64,000 nucleotides of DNA from assembly GCA_964017195.1 (NCBI GenBank), contig OZ024895.1:32299375-32363374 (forward strand). Reading direction: 5' to 3'. Both the position numbers and the translations under genes were made by a program. The stretch's first letter is position 1. Each line of letters starts with the position of its first letter. Source of the DNA: Siderastrea radians. Lineage: Eukaryota > Cnidaria > Anthozoa > Scleractinia > Rhizangiidae. This document shows positions 51,807 to 64,000 of this stretch, piece by piece. The notes beneath the pieces were generated by a model. That model was not told where the DNA came from. It was given only the letters and a program-made list of their open reading frames with translations, and ran no database searches.

Positions 51807-53790
51807 TAAGAAGTAAGTAACACTCTGGACATTCGCTGGGTTGTCTGAACTAGCCCCACAACTTCATCCAACTATTTCCGAATACCCACACAAAGCCATG
51901 GTAGTTTATGAGGTTTGACAGACTGGTGGCGTTCCAAACAGTTCAACCCACGTGCAAGATTTGTGTCAGGATTTTTTGACACGAGGCATGTTTGTTACAT
52001 CAGGATTGTGGAAGTATTTCGCAACTTGAGTTATAATGACCGGTAACTTTATTTGGCTCTTATTTTTCTTTGGTTAAGAACTTTGAGATAATTTTACATT
52101 CTACAGTACTAATGCTATAAAGACTGGTTGAATTTTAAAACAATTCATTGCACTAGCAGCAAAGTTTTAGACATCTCTTTTGTTTCTCGTCCATTCTTGC
52201 CCATAGGAGATTAGCTGCTGACAGCTGTTTGCATTTGCCTGGCCATGTGGTTTTGTAATCTAAGACCACTGTGTATTGCGTGACAGTATAGCCATTACTT
52301 ACCCAAAAATGTTCGACAGTTGTCATCAGTTGTCATGGGCGGTTAGTAGAAATCTCGTCATTTCTTCACAGAGAATGGTTATTAAGGTACGATTTGCTAC
52401 ATAGATAGTTAGGTAATGCTTTACTGGTTTTCGTTGGTATTTTTACTTTAGAAACAAGGAAGGTAAAACGCGTTTCTTGTGAAAAACAAATTTATGCAAA
52501 TTTGCCGATGTTAATCACCAACAACCAAAGTTCGCCTTTGCCAAAAAAACGTATTTGCTAGCGAAAACCTGTCCTGTTTTCGGCTGATGACTTTATTTGA
52601 GGTTCTATTAGTTAGTAAGTACCAAACATTACGAAACTTTTCTTTAAAATAATGGAATTAGCGCGTGTTATTTGAAAACGCTCGTCATTACTTCCCTGCC
52701 TGTCAAGGTTAAAAGGTCGTCTTCGCCTGGAAAATAGGGTGTAGATAAAGCGCTCCTAAAATTTTCTGTTTCATTTACCCAAAAATTTTTTTTCATCAAA
52801 TCGTAGAGGAAAGACTGCTTATTCCAACAAGTGTGGTCTCAGCAGCGAAACCCATATACCAGAGTGCTTTTTTTGGTCCTGAATTTCGCCATTTTTTAGC
52901 GTGCGACTATGCCGCTCAAAACGGTTAAATTTTAAAAATCTGTTAAAAATTCTGGTCTCGATCGAATTCAAATTTGACAAAGCAAACAAGACAAGGGAAT
53001 ATCCTTCTTATACTACATGGCTTTGATATTGATATTCCTGTCTTCACAATTCAAAACGAGCGGTTGATTTAAGTGACACTTTCAACTCGTTTTTCCTGGC
53101 TCCCGAGCCATCGGAATGATAAAGACGTCGTAACGGTAAAATATCTACCGAAATAATCTGAAACTTATATTTTCATAAATGGTTTGGGAAGGCCTTTATT
53201 GTGACAAAGTTTGGCAATTTTCGGTTTTTCTATCTTGCATGGTCCTAGGTGAAAGTTACGGATAGCCGCTCTTAAAGACATATAATAGGGCTACAAACCA
53301 GGCAAGTTTTAGCTCTGTAGATGAAATATCAAGAACGTAGTGAACATATCAGCTTGAAAATTGTAATTCACAAGCTAAAACTGAAATGCCGAACTTCACT
53401 GTGGATAAAAGTGTATATACTTGTACTTCAGTTTTTCCGGACGTCCATGACACTGATTCGTAAATAACTGTGGCAATCGAGTGAATCTAGTGGACTTTGT
53501 TAGTATCGGATCTATATCCATCTAATGAAAATAAATTTGGTTTTTACCACTTCAAACTGCTCGCTACCACACCATGTGGCACTTTTGCAACTTTGCGTGC
53601 TTAAAAACGCGATAAAATATTGAGAAATGATTCTATCCAGCTCAAAATTTAACACAGCACCGAGGAGACTCCAGCGTAGCCACTACATATTTTAGTTAGG
53701 AATTTGAAGCTCATCTGAGTGAGAATTTCTTAGAGTGACAAATGGTTACAAAAGTGGTGCCAATACGTCTAGAGAGAGTCTGACTACTGG

Positions 53791-53792
<2 letters not shown>

Positions 53793-53821
<29 letters not shown>

Positions 53822-53840
53822 CGGAGAGAGAGAGAGAGAG
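53793..53840. repeat. (GA)n microsatellite
   Basis: About 23 GA units with one CGGA interruption, followed by a repeated AGTCTGACTA-TGGTGCAG motif on both sides. Confidence 0.95.
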
Positions 53841-56382
53841 TCTGGAGCAAGTCTGACTATTGGTGCAGGGCCTGGAACTAGTAGAAACACACTTTTTCGT
53901 TCGGATATTCAAGTTAGGAGTCTTGGAGTACCCGCTCAAGCGTTCTGTTTATTCTGGAAATTTCCTAGTCGGGCAATCCAAACTAGCCTTAACAGAGAGA
54001 AAATTCAGGATTTGTTTTGTAAATGGTTAACACTCAGGGGTCTCCATATAATCCACGAACTTACCTGAATCACGGATTGTTCCCAGAGTCTTCTTTCTGA
54101 GACAATAATTGAAAACAGTTGGTCAGTCGACCAAGACGCGAGGTTTTACTGAAGTTTGCTCTCAAGAGGAGCTAAAATAAAGGAAACGACTGTTTTTCAA
54201 GTCTCCTTTCTTTGGGTGACCCTATCCCGTGGAATGATGGAATGAAACAGTGGAATGAGGGAATTTTCCTCCAAATCCCAAACACAGAATAGCAGTATCT
54301 TAAAACATGGAATGGCAGAATATCCTGAAACATGGAATAAGAGGTAAAAAAAAATATAGATTTCTGTTATACGCGTCAAAATGAGGCGTTGATATTAGAG
54401 AAAGGAAAAATCGTCGTAAACAATTTTATATATATTTTTTGCTAAATAAATAAAAACAAATGAGTATATATAATAATAAATAAGGAGGATCGGCTCAAGG
54501 ATTTTTCTATTATTTTAACTGTCTTACTTTTTCTTGAAAATGAAAGTAATAAAACTATCATCATTATTGTTATATACAGATTTGTTTAAGTGTGTCTCAA
54601 CATCAAAATAAAAAAAAAAACTGAATGACTGTAGTCGAAGCGTCGATAGAAGCGTTTATTCCCTTTTATTCAGATGCCTGTTTGTCTAGCAAGGGTCTTT
54701 CAAGCCAAAATGACCGGAAGCCGATATTTTCTAGGAATTTCGACGGGAAGGCTTATTCTATTGTTATTCTATTTGCGTAGAATTGCCAAGCGATTCAGAA
54801 AAGTATTTTGGTCTTGCAATGTAATTGACGAATGGTTCGATGCTTGTTCAAACCTATAAAAATCACTTTGTTTGCAACATTATGAATATTTTGAGTGTTC
54901 CGAAAACGCGGGGTCGGGGTGCGGGGTGCGGGGTCAACAAAAACCGAAAAAAAATAATGATTAAACAGCCCAAATAAAAAGAAAAACAAAAGAAAATAGC
55001 TAAATACATACATAAATACAATAAGAAATACAAGAGAATATAAAAATAGAACGAGAATTGAATATTTGACTGCCACGCGAGCCAATAAAAAGTGAATAAA
55101 TTAATAAACAAATAAATAACGAGAAATTTTTGTCATTTGTAATACTACCATTTTCGTTCAACCCTGAAGCGTGACGATTTTGTCGCGTATGTTTACGTTT
55201 TAAACGTAACGGTTTTGTCTGGTTACGTGTCACTTTAGGCAATGAAACCTTGTCGAGACTTGCTCACAATTTCGATCTGACCGCCATCGCCAAGGAACAA
55301 CCAAGAAACAAGTCTACCGAAGTAAAATGTGTTGCTCTAATAAATTCTCGTCGTTCTAGGAGAATTGTCACCATTTCTTTCTCTCCTGAGAATGGTGTTC
55401 GATTTGACGCAAGCTGTCTCTCACCTAGAGCAGTGAAGTACAGCAACAGTGAAGTGTGAGTGAATGAAGTATGTATTCCGTTTTATCGCATCGTGTCTCA
55501 GAATTTTCATTTGACGGCTTTCAGCTAGTATTGATAACATGAACAGAGTAGTGGTTGTTTCTGCGTTTTCCGAAACAAAACGAACAGCAGACGGACAAGT
55601 ATCTTTCGCCAAGAATGATCAACAAGTCAACCGATAATTCGGTAAACTTAACGGTAAACTGATGTTTGGCGAGAACCGCAATCAAGTCGCAATAACGATT
55701 TTCAGTTTATTCATTCATTGTTTAATACTTATGTCGTTTTATTGATCTCTGACATTGACATCAAAGGATCTGACTAGTTTTATAATAAATGTTCTTCGTT
55801 TTAAAATTCGCTGCTGTTTAGAGATAAAATTCGCTGCTAATCTCAAATATTTATCACTTCTGGAACTAAATTAAATTACAAAATACTCCTTTGTTTATAA
55901 ACGGTTTTATTTATATCTTTATTCTAAAGAATGAAACTGAAGGTATTTCTCTTAATAATTAATTGCCCAAGGTTTTTTTACGCAGAAAATCGGTGACAAA
56001 TGCGAAGAGAATATTTCCGGATACCACTTGAAATGGGAAAGGTTCAAGTATGCAGCATATTTTGGTACATGACAACCTCGTCGTGTTTTGAATTTTCATT
56101 CAGTTTCAGCTCAGACAGAGCAACCATGTACAATACCGGAACCTTCAAGTTAGCAATCGGGTAAATTTGAGTGTTTGTGTCTAGAAGATATATCGTAGCC
56201 TACGATTTTCTTATTTTGCCGACATTTGCGTAACTTTTTGCGAATTGCCGTTATGGGAAATTTGCATACCGAGGATCGTGCAAGCAGGAAAAATTTTGAT
56301 TGGCTGTTTTGTTGAATGTCAATCAATCAAAAAAGTGGGCGGTAGACGTTCCGTAGAAGAATTGTATCAGGCTCTATGTAAG

Positions 56383-56522
56383 GGTTAGACAATGAACGCG
56401 AGTGTTCTATGGGATATAGTGTCCCGAGCAAAGATAGAATGCCACGAGGCCGCAGGCCGAGTGGCATTCTATCTTGCGAGGGACGCTATATCCCATAGGA
56501 CACGAGCGTTCATTGTGTAACC
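56383..56522. repeat. Hairpin MITE nested in the 3-kb element
   Basis: Arms GGTTAGACAATGAACGCGAG and its near-complement fold back through GGGATATAG and ATAGAATGCCACGAG blocks around GGCCGCAGGCC. Confidence 0.85.
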
Positions 56523-56525
56523 GTC

Positions 56526-57377
56526 TTAGAACATGGTCACACCAAAGAAGAATTGCGTTTTTGCGTGCAGATTGTAGTTTTGCATTTTAATTTTTTAGGT
56601 CTCACCTTGAAATCACGTTGCTATTTTGTTTACGATATTTTCGCTAAATTGTACAAACGCCTTTGAGTTGCAATGTTTCACTGAGAGTGCTTCGCCACGC
56701 AGCTTATCGCAGTTGATGCATAAACAGCCATGAGCCAATACAGGGAAATTGAGGAACTCGAGGCAGTGATTGCCCCACAAGATTTACTAGATTTACACTG
56801 GTGAAAGCAGTCTTCGACGCGCTACAACCACCGGCACCAGCAAGTGGGGAACCCGCAGGGAAAGCCAAGAGACCAAAGACAAGTTCAAGTACAACAATCG
56901 TAGTCCGGCAAACACGGAGAAACAAGTCAGTCCTTCTATTTCAATTAAGGTCTGAACATTTCTTAATTCATGTAAAGCTGTAAAGTAATGGTTTTTCTTT
57001 CGATTTGCTTTTTGCTTTGCAATTACAAGATTGCATTTTTTGTTGTTTTTTGACATCGCGGTTGAAGCTGTTGTTTTTATCGATTTAGTTATAAATATTC
57101 ACAGAGAATTTGTGCATTCATTAGTAGTTTCTACTTAGTCATTAGTATGCTCTATATAGAGCATACTAATGAGGCTTCCAAACAAAGGAAAACAATGCCT
57201 CATTAGTATGCTCTATATAGAACCACTAATGAATGCAGAAATTTTCTGTAGTCTTACGCCGCAATTTCCCTGTGCTTCAAAGCCCCCGCCACTTTACATA
57301 ATTTAAGACAGTTTATGGAATATAGAGCATCGAAATGCTGGACACTGATGGGCTGAGTGGGTGTGACCATGTTCTAA
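56526..57377. mobile_element. Small TIR element, 18-bp perfect ends
   Basis: TTAGAACATGGTCACACC at the left is exactly complemented at the right. The 0.85-kb interior is non-coding and includes three copies of a TCTATATAGAGCATACTAAT palindrome near 57139-57235. It begins four bp after the preceding hairpin. A target duplication is not clear. Confidence 0.65.
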
Positions 57378-58200
57378 TTTTCGTTTCGCCCTTCCCGCCT
57401 GAATGTTTCACCGAGCGAAACGAAAATAGAGCCTGATCGCAGGTTAGTTATGTCGCGAAACTGACAAGGTTCTTGGCGCCATTCAAACATGTTTTGTTCA
57501 CGTGCTCTGAGACTTTTCAGGTTTTGCCGCATGAAAGTCTTTAATTTTTTGCAGTGAAGGAGATGAGAAAAGTTAACAAGTTTGGAAGGAGTTACCGTCC
57601 AGAAGTCGCTTTAGATCAAGATTTAAAATGCTCCATCATTGACAGAATGTTTTTTTAATATCAGTGAGGGACTGAGTGAAGGGGGTGAACAAGTTACAGG
57701 TAAAATTGCGCGTAGTTTTAGACAATGTGCGAACGAGTTGCGTGACCGTAAACACCGCAAAAACTGTATGGCACAGATACTGCGACGAAATGCAGAAATT
57801 AGCAAAGCCAAAGAGGTCTGACATCTGAAAAATTACGGGAAGATGACCTTGAACTCATCGAAGTATTGAAAGTCCACTACTGATCTATCACCCTTTCCCA
57901 GATCACCGAGGAGTTAGTGCAGTTTGGAGCACAACAAATTTCAATGTTGGCCGTTTCGCGGACCATAAAGTTTCAAAGCACGTGAACAAAACATGCTCAA
58001 GTGCACGGAAAACCTGAAAAGTTTCAGAGCACGTGAACAAAACATGTTCGAATGGCGCCAAGAACCTTGTCAGTTTCGCGACATAACCGGCAAGGTTTCA
58101 TTGCCTAAAGTGACATGTAACCAGACAAAACTGTTACGTTTAAAACGTAAACATACGCGAAAAAATCGTCACGCTTCAGGGTTGAACGAAAATGGTAGTA

Positions 58201-60260
58201 ATCCTGTGGTCTCTGTGGAACACTCTATTTTCACTCTCTCTTTTTTTATGTTATTTCATTTCTGATGCATTTTGAACGCTTCTGTGACCAAACCAAAACG
58301 CAGCTGAACCGTATGTCGAGTGAATCCAGCGAATCCAAAAATATACCAGAAAAAGAGTTAGCGGTTCGCACGATGTTGATTTCACGCACGAAAATAAAAT
58401 CGTGCACTATTTTCATTGCATAGGAGATGCCAGTGCCAGTAAGGGATGGACCATTATGCATTTGACAGGAGGAGATGGGGTGGGCAATTTTTTTCTGCAG
58501 GAATTTGTTTTCGCGGCTTTTTACCCTCGAAAACAAATTCCTGCTGTAGGAGTGTTATTCCACTAGCTTGCGATGTATTTCTTTGCTTTGTGCCGCTATG
58601 CACGATTTTTATTTCTTCTGCAGACGTTGTGCAGGCATTTTGCTTTCGTATTTGCCAACTCCCCCCCCCAGCCCCTTTTAAAGAGAAAATGGTCCGTCAC
58701 TAAACAGCTATGTCTATGGCTGGACATCAGACAGCCGATTGTTCGCTTCAGTCTGTTTCTTTGGGAAAAAATTACTTGTGTTTTTAGACATAACGATATT
58801 TATTATAGCGGAACTCCTTTGCGGCCGAAGGCCGCAAAAGTGGAGCCCCATACTCATACTAAGAGGCATGCTGGTAATTTCTTATGGTCATGGCAAGCGG
58901 AATGGCTCGCGGGCGCGTGCGCCGTAGGTACATACGTACGTCGCATTTCATGACATTCTTACATGAGGCAAATTTTCACCCAGCTTATTGCCAATGGCAT
59001 GGTAAACTGGACGTTAGCTTCGCATTTCATGGGGAGCTTTGGTGAGCTCAGGATTTCACAGCAAGAAGTAATTCAAGGCGCGAAGTTCTGTCAATCTATT
59101 AATGATCTTGCGGTTAGTTCGGTTCCACGGGTGGTATAATAAATTGACATTCTACTGTAACATGCTAATTTACACATCAAGCATATGCCTGTGCAATCAC
59201 TGTCGGCAAAACATTTCGCCAACTATGTTCTTCGGTCAGTAACAAAACGCATGATTTAAATGCGTGAGGGTAAATTTTGAAACCAAAACTTGTCCATTTT
59301 GATTGACGGTCTACATAACGAACGACAAAATCTATGCCTTGATGTACGCATTATTTATAGTTTTGAAATGACTATACATTGGGAAACAGAGTACTGTATT
59401 TAGTACGGGGACAAGTCAATTAGAACCTGGCATACATTTCTGTTTGTGACAAGGTATTATTTTGCGATGCATTTCAACTTTCATGTGAAATTGAAATTCG
59501 ACGTTTTGTACACCCGGTGTACACCGAACGCTAATAATGTACTCGCCAACCCGGGCTGGCCAATCAGTTTGACCTGAGTTTGATCTGTTTGATGACGTTC
59601 CCTCATCAATTATCCCTCCCGGCGACAATGAATTGTCTACCAGGTACCATACTTCAATGTACAACATATACAAAGCTTTCACACAGGAAGAGACCCAATT
59701 CGTAGATCTGATTGGTGTTGAAGACTAATAAGTTAAAAGGCTACAAGATCATTAATATTCTACTTGAGCGGAAATAACAATCTACAGAGGACAATGAGTT
59801 TACTGTGACACTGGTAGGCTCGATAAAATAGAGCTATGGCGTCGATCGCGCCTCGTCCAAGTATCCTTGGTCGCTTTCCGCATGTTTCCAGAGTTACTGG
59901 CTATAATCGGGACCCAGAAAAGCACTGGTATGTAGTCACTAAACTTGCGTACGGCTTAAGGCTTAAGATGAATTTGCTAACAGCGAAATTTCCACCACTT
60001 TCCTGACGAAATACACTGTAGCATCAATACATCGGAAGCCCGCCAAGCGAGGTTGTGACTTCAACAGACAACGAAGCCATAGTTTTGTTGTGTCGTCGTT
60101 TGAGCTTTATGCCAGATTGCCTCGGCAGCGAGAGTGTGCGAAAGACGGGTTGGCTCGCTCCTCAAAATTTGGCCCCGTTGTGGTAGCGGTAAAAGGAATT
60201 GCTTTGGACTGTGACTCACCGTGTGGTTTTGGCGGGAAAAACTTCGGGTTGAATCACAGT
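58201..60260. other. Intergenic, no gene recognised
   Basis: No supported gene. A 20-bp-arm hairpin lies near 58493-58545 (GCAGGAATTTGTTTTCG). Open frames here lack recognisable domains. Confidence 0.5.
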
Positions 60261-60261
60261 G

Positions 60262-61075
60262 CCCTTTTAGGAAGCACATAGACAGAGGTAATTTTGCCTT
60301 CGCATTAACCTGCTCTGTGCCCTTTTAGGTAGCACATACCCAAGGACACGAGTAATTTTGCCTTCGCATTAATCTGCCCTGTGCCCTTTTAGGTAGCACA
60401 TACCCAAGGGCACAAGTAATTTTGCCTTCGCGTTACTCTGCTCTGTGCCCTTTTAGGTAGCACATACCCAAGGACACAAATAAATTTGCCTTCGCATTAA
60501 TCTGGCCTGTGCCCTTTTAGGTAGCACATACCCAAGGGTTCAGTTAATTTTGCCTTCGCGTTAATTTGCTCTGTGCCCTTTTAGGTTGCACATACCCAAG
60601 GGTTCAGTTAATTTTGCCTTCGCATTAATCTGCTCTGTGCCCTTTTCGGTAGCACATACCCAAGGGTTCAGTTAATTTTGCCTTCGCGTTAATCTGCTCT
60701 GTGCCCTTTTAGGTAGCACATACCCAAGGGTTCAGTTAATTTTGCCTTCGTGTTAATCTGCTCTGTGCCCTTTTAGGTAGCACATACCCAAGATTCAGTT
60801 AATTTTGCCTTCGCATTAATCTGCTCTGTGCCCTTTTAGATAGCACATACCCAAGGGTTCAGTTAATTTTGCCTTCGTGTTAATCTGCTCTGTGCCCTTT
60901 TAGGTAGCACATACCCAAGGACACAAGTAAATTTGCCTTCGCGTTTATCCGCTCTGTGCCTTTTTAGGTAGAACATACCCAAGGGCACGGTTAATTTTGC
61001 CTCTGCGTTAATCTGCTCTGTGCTTCTACATAGCATATACCCAAGGGTACGGCTAAAATTAATCTGCTCTGTACG
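60262..61075. repeat. Tandem satellite, about 64-bp unit, 12-13 copies
   Basis: The unit reads TGTGCCCTTTTAGGTAGCAC then ATACCCAAGGGTTCAGTTAA then TTTTGCCTTCGCGTTAATCT. Copies alternate between GGGTTCAGT and GGACACAAGT versions. The last two are degenerate. Confidence 0.93.
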
Positions 61076-62313
61076 GCTAAATGTTTTAATTTCCCAGCAT
61101 ATAAATACCCAAGGAAATCAATCGCGCGCGCGTCACGATTCTACGCAGCGGGCGATTTTCGCGCTGGCTCGCGTTCTTTTTAATTTGCTCGACTGTCCCT
61201 GAGCGAAAAGAGAGATTGCTCGTAATGTGTATATCAGCCGAACCTAATCAGAATCAACAAGCAACCCCTTTTTTATCAGAGACGCTAGAATGTAACTAAT
61301 AGTTAACGTTACGGCAGAGGTTACGTTACGCAAAGGTGTTATGGAAGACTTTCATTCTTCTTTTGACGTTACGGAATAAGGCGCCTTCTTGATAACTCCC
61401 CTCTTGCGGAAACTTTGTTTTATAAAGGGTCACCCGGCGTGAAATATAAACCCAGCTGATGTACACATCTCACCCAACGCTCGCCGGCTTGAATCAGTAT
61501 TATATCTCGGAATCATACACGCTGGTGGTCCAGGGAAATTTACACAGAACAAATCGCGAACCACGTAAGGCAGCGGAAATACTCAATGCCCAGGTTAATG
61601 CTACTTTGATGTATGCCCAGGATCCAGAGAAGTGATGCCCCGATTGCCTTCGACGTCCAGTCACGTCAACAAGGTCGAATAAACAGTAGCAGAGATTGCG
61701 GTGAAAAGCCAAGAAATTTCTAACGAACACTTGATCCACGCTGGCTTTCATGCACGTTGTAGGGCAAAAAGTGCCTGGCAAAGGATGTTAAAAGCGAACA
61801 AATTTCTCGATCTTATGCGAAAAATTACCCACGCGTGACCTGCGGCCAGACGACCGGCCAGACTCTATTTCCGTTCGGTTAAACGGGCCCGCGGTAACCG
61901 CAGAGCAAGAAAAGTTTTTAGCGGACAACCAAATAAAGTAAATAAGAGGAAATATAAAAACGCTGCTAAAATTGGGCCCGATAGAAGATTATATTGCGCG
62001 CTTTATTTTTCCTTTTTTTTTTCTCTTCTCTGTTTGTCAACAGGTCTCAATAAATTGTAATTATCTGTCAACATCGTCATATTTTACAGCAAGAAGCTAA
62101 CACCTCGTTTCATTCTTATGAATCCTTAAGGTGACAAATCATGGCGTTAAGTTACTGTTAATATTAACTGAGGGGGGATTCAATCCCCCTTCAGCTAATT
62201 TACATAAGAAATCCTGAAGCGATCAAAGCCTGTCATAGTTTCTTGACTTTTCATGTTAATAGGTCCATTTATCTTTTATTAAACTTTAATTTGAATGATA
62301 TACTGCGAAAAAT

Positions 62314-62541
62314 ATGTCAGAAGAGCAGAGACGAAGGAAAAGAGAAGGAGATAGAGAACAACAACGGGAAAGGATGAGAAACGCCACTGAAGAACAGCGT
62401 CAAGCAGAACAGAAACAAAAACGAGAAAGACGAAGGAACAGTAAGCTTGCAGCAGAGCGAGAAAGGCAACGAGAAGTAAGACGGACGATACTGAAGAACA
62501 ACGCCAGAGGAAAACTGAGAGACGCCGACAGAGAACTGTAA
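62314..62541 (+). CDS. Glu/Arg-rich fragment, possibly from a Helitron-type protein
   Basis: A 75-codon frame with a charged repeat (EEQRRRKREGDREQQRERMR, ATEEQRQAEQKQKRERRRNS). Such R/E repeat arms occur at the N-terminus of some cnidarian helicase-type transposon proteins. No helicase follows; after the stop, 62640-62730 still shows a similar coding flavour (GERNRNGEREWRRN). Probably a decayed fragment. Confidence 0.3.
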   Translation: MSEEQRRRKREGDREQQRERMRNATEEQRQAEQKQKRERRRNSKLAAERERQREVRRTILKNNARGKLRDADREL

Positions 62542-63330
62542 ACATGTTGGGTACAGTTTTCTTGATTCTTATCAATTTGTGATTGGAAATAATTTTGTAC
62601 CACCGAATAATTTACGGGTACGTTTTTGTATTTTATTCTACAGATGAACAAGGGGAAAGAAATCGTAATGGAGAGAGAGAATGGAGAAGAAATTTACGCC
62701 AAGGACAGCATGAAGTTAGAAGGTGTTTGGGTAAAATCAATTTCCGTGCTTTAGCAAAGTTTGTTTAACAAAAAAAATGCACTGTTACAAAAGGGAACTT
62801 TTCGTCAAAACTTAAACCGCACCTTTTACGGTATGTCATTTAATACTCCTCGTAGAAAGTGAAAAAAAGCGGGAAAAAAACAAAACAAAACAAAACGAAA
62901 AAAGAGAACACAATTTGAGGGGGTAATGCAAAGGTAATGGTATCATATTACAAGATTTCACAATATGCCGCGCGCGTCAGGCCGAGAACGAGAACACAAT
63001 ACCTTTTCAACGTTAGAAATGAAAAGATAGGCTAAAGAAACTCGACTGCCGGTCCCGAATGCCTATTAAGTGGAATATGAATGTCTTTATAGAGAGGAGA
63101 AATATGGATTGCTTTGGCCCGATGCTTTAATTGAACCAGCGCGAAGATCTGATTGCTGAGTTTCCCAGGTGAGTTTCTCGGAATTTTTCAATCATTTCAC
63201 AGAATATTACGGTATGGGAAATTCGCTTTTGTTTAGAAGGATCCCACTATCTCAACTCGCTTATTTTCAATTCCCCGTTATCTCGAACAAAGGGAAATTT
63301 GTCTTGGCTTTGGTCATAAATATAATATTT

Positions 63331-63446
63331 AACAATTATTCTACGAGGGCGCGCTGGATATCAAACGATAGATAACCAACGAGGCGCGTAGCGCCGAGTT
63401 GGTTATAATCATTTGATATCCAGCAAGCCCGAGTAGAATAATTGTT
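63331..63446. repeat. Hairpin MITE
   Basis: Arms AACAATTATTCTACGAGGGC and the near-complement, with GGATATCAAA/TTTGATATCC blocks and a GGCGCGTAGCGCC core. Confidence 0.85.
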
Positions 63447-63734
63447 TTATCAAAAACTTAACCACTATTTAAAAAGAAAATCAGAAAGAACGGGAAAAAT
63501 GAGAAAAGAAATTTAAGCGGAACAAGAATCGATCACATGACTGAACGAAAAAGGCGCCAAAACCTCGCGAAGTGTTGCAGCGTTTCATTGCAAAGCTGAA
63601 TGAATCAATGAAAACTGCTCGGAAGTGAACGAAGTGGCACAAGAGTAGTAAAGTGCGCTCACTAGGGGTGCTTTACCTCGTTTTGATGTTGTTGGGGTTG
63701 CTAGGGTGGTTGCTAAGGAAGTGAAAGCGGGCTC

Positions 63735-63770
63735 AACCGGAAGTCACGTGGTGTAGGGGTTGTGACGTCA
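63735..63770 (+). promoter_or_regulatory. ETS/E-box/CRE-like cluster resembling the Polinton TIR
   Basis: CAACCGGAAGTCACGTGG is followed about 15 bp later by TGACGTCA. The first part is nearly identical to ACCGGAAGTCACGTG in the Polinton TIR. It may be a host promoter or a remnant of a related element. No coding exon follows that I can identify before the window ends. Confidence 0.4.
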
Positions 63771-64000
63771 TAGAGGGGGATTGGGGCCAGGGCAGGGGAC
63801 GCGCGGGGATCCCCTGCGGGGATCCCCTGATGAATGGTAGGTGAAATAACCGAAGTTAAGCATCGAGCAAGACACGCGCATGCGTCCATGTTTCTTTTTG
63901 TACCACAAGGTCAGGATGGTCTTTCTCTTATTATAGGTAAATGGTTTTGCTCCAAGTAGTATGGGGGGTCGATCTGGCGTTTTGTATCGAAAAGACCCAC

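Larger units (their letters stand above)
47808..53271. mobile_element. TTAA-flanked element B with about 790-bp TIRs
   Basis: The left end GAGCGGCTATCCGTAACTTT and its complement at the right border TTAA at 47804-47807 and 53272-53275. The inverted similarity extends from the ends inward to about 48600 and 52488. The left TTAA is the same one that ends element A. The interior, 48.6-52.5 kb, has no recognisable transposase. Confidence 0.85.
55145..58198. mobile_element. TA-flanked TIR element, about 3.05 kb
   Basis: Ends CTACCATTTTCGTTCAACCC and its complement, flanked by TA (55143-55144 and 58199-58200). The inverted similarity is about 110 bp with a few mismatches. A second inner inverted pair joins about 57455-57535 with 57958-58082 (CACGTG-ACAAAACATG). 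Two further inverted-repeat elements are nested within. No intact transposase; a short frame at 57639-57821 is open but unrecognised. Confidence 0.75.

Noticed and set aside
60262..61075. CRISPR-like regular array.
   Set aside because: The units are nearly identical along their whole length, with no unique spacers, so this is a simple satellite.

Overview
The window looks like metazoan nuclear DNA, most likely from an anthozoan cnidarian (coral-like). Reasons: AT-rich, gene-poor sequence packed with inverted-repeat transposons; a split paired-class homeobox gene; a C2H2 zinc-finger exon; LINE fragments; and a Polinton whose proteins resemble families I know from cnidarian Polintons. Species assignment is inference.

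Layout. 0.4-1.9 kb: a DDE integrase-like gene (minus) with a palindromic minisatellite upstream of its start. 2.5-3.9 kb: a MULE-like non-autonomous transposon with a 9-bp target duplication. 5.1-5.9 kb: a C2H2 zinc-finger exon. 9.0 kb: a TTAA-flanked MITE. 11.1-12.7 kb: two exons of a SHOX-like homeobox gene (minus). 13.56-33.85 kb: a Polinton/Maverick (adintovirus-like) element of about 20.3 kb. 33.9-64 kb: mostly nested DNA transposons, hairpin MITEs and tandem repeats, with no confident host gene.

The Polinton is the centre of the window. Its 0.33-0.39 kb terminal inverted repeats carry NF-Y, RFX, ETS and E-box-like sites. Inside it I read three paralogues of a penton-like/minor-capsid candidate (one truncated), a SLOG-like Rossmann protein (minus), three small basic core-like proteins, a double-jelly-roll major capsid candidate, an adenain-like protease, a tRNA-like Pol III unit ending in T8, a packaging ATPase, a 2TM SLATT-like membrane protein, several short basic or coiled proteins, a phospholipase A2-like domain, a minus-strand group of basic/acidic proteins, and protein-primed DNA polymerase B.

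The morphogenesis genes are mostly open. The polymerase carries four in-frame stops and three frameshifts, and no integrase is visible inside the element, so this copy cannot be autonomous. A LINE fragment (minus strand) interrupts the left part and is flanked by a perfect 222-bp direct repeat. A second LINE tail interrupts a tandem-repeat field near the right end. Most late-type genes are preceded by a (T/C)ATAAAAAGG-like box, and several small basic proteins share a Gln/Arg-Gly-Gly motif that could be a site for the element's own protease.

The best candidates for something undescribed are the tRNA-like Pol III unit between protease and ATPase (placed like a viral small-RNA gene) and the co-occurrence of a SLOG-like protein with a SLATT-like 2TM protein.
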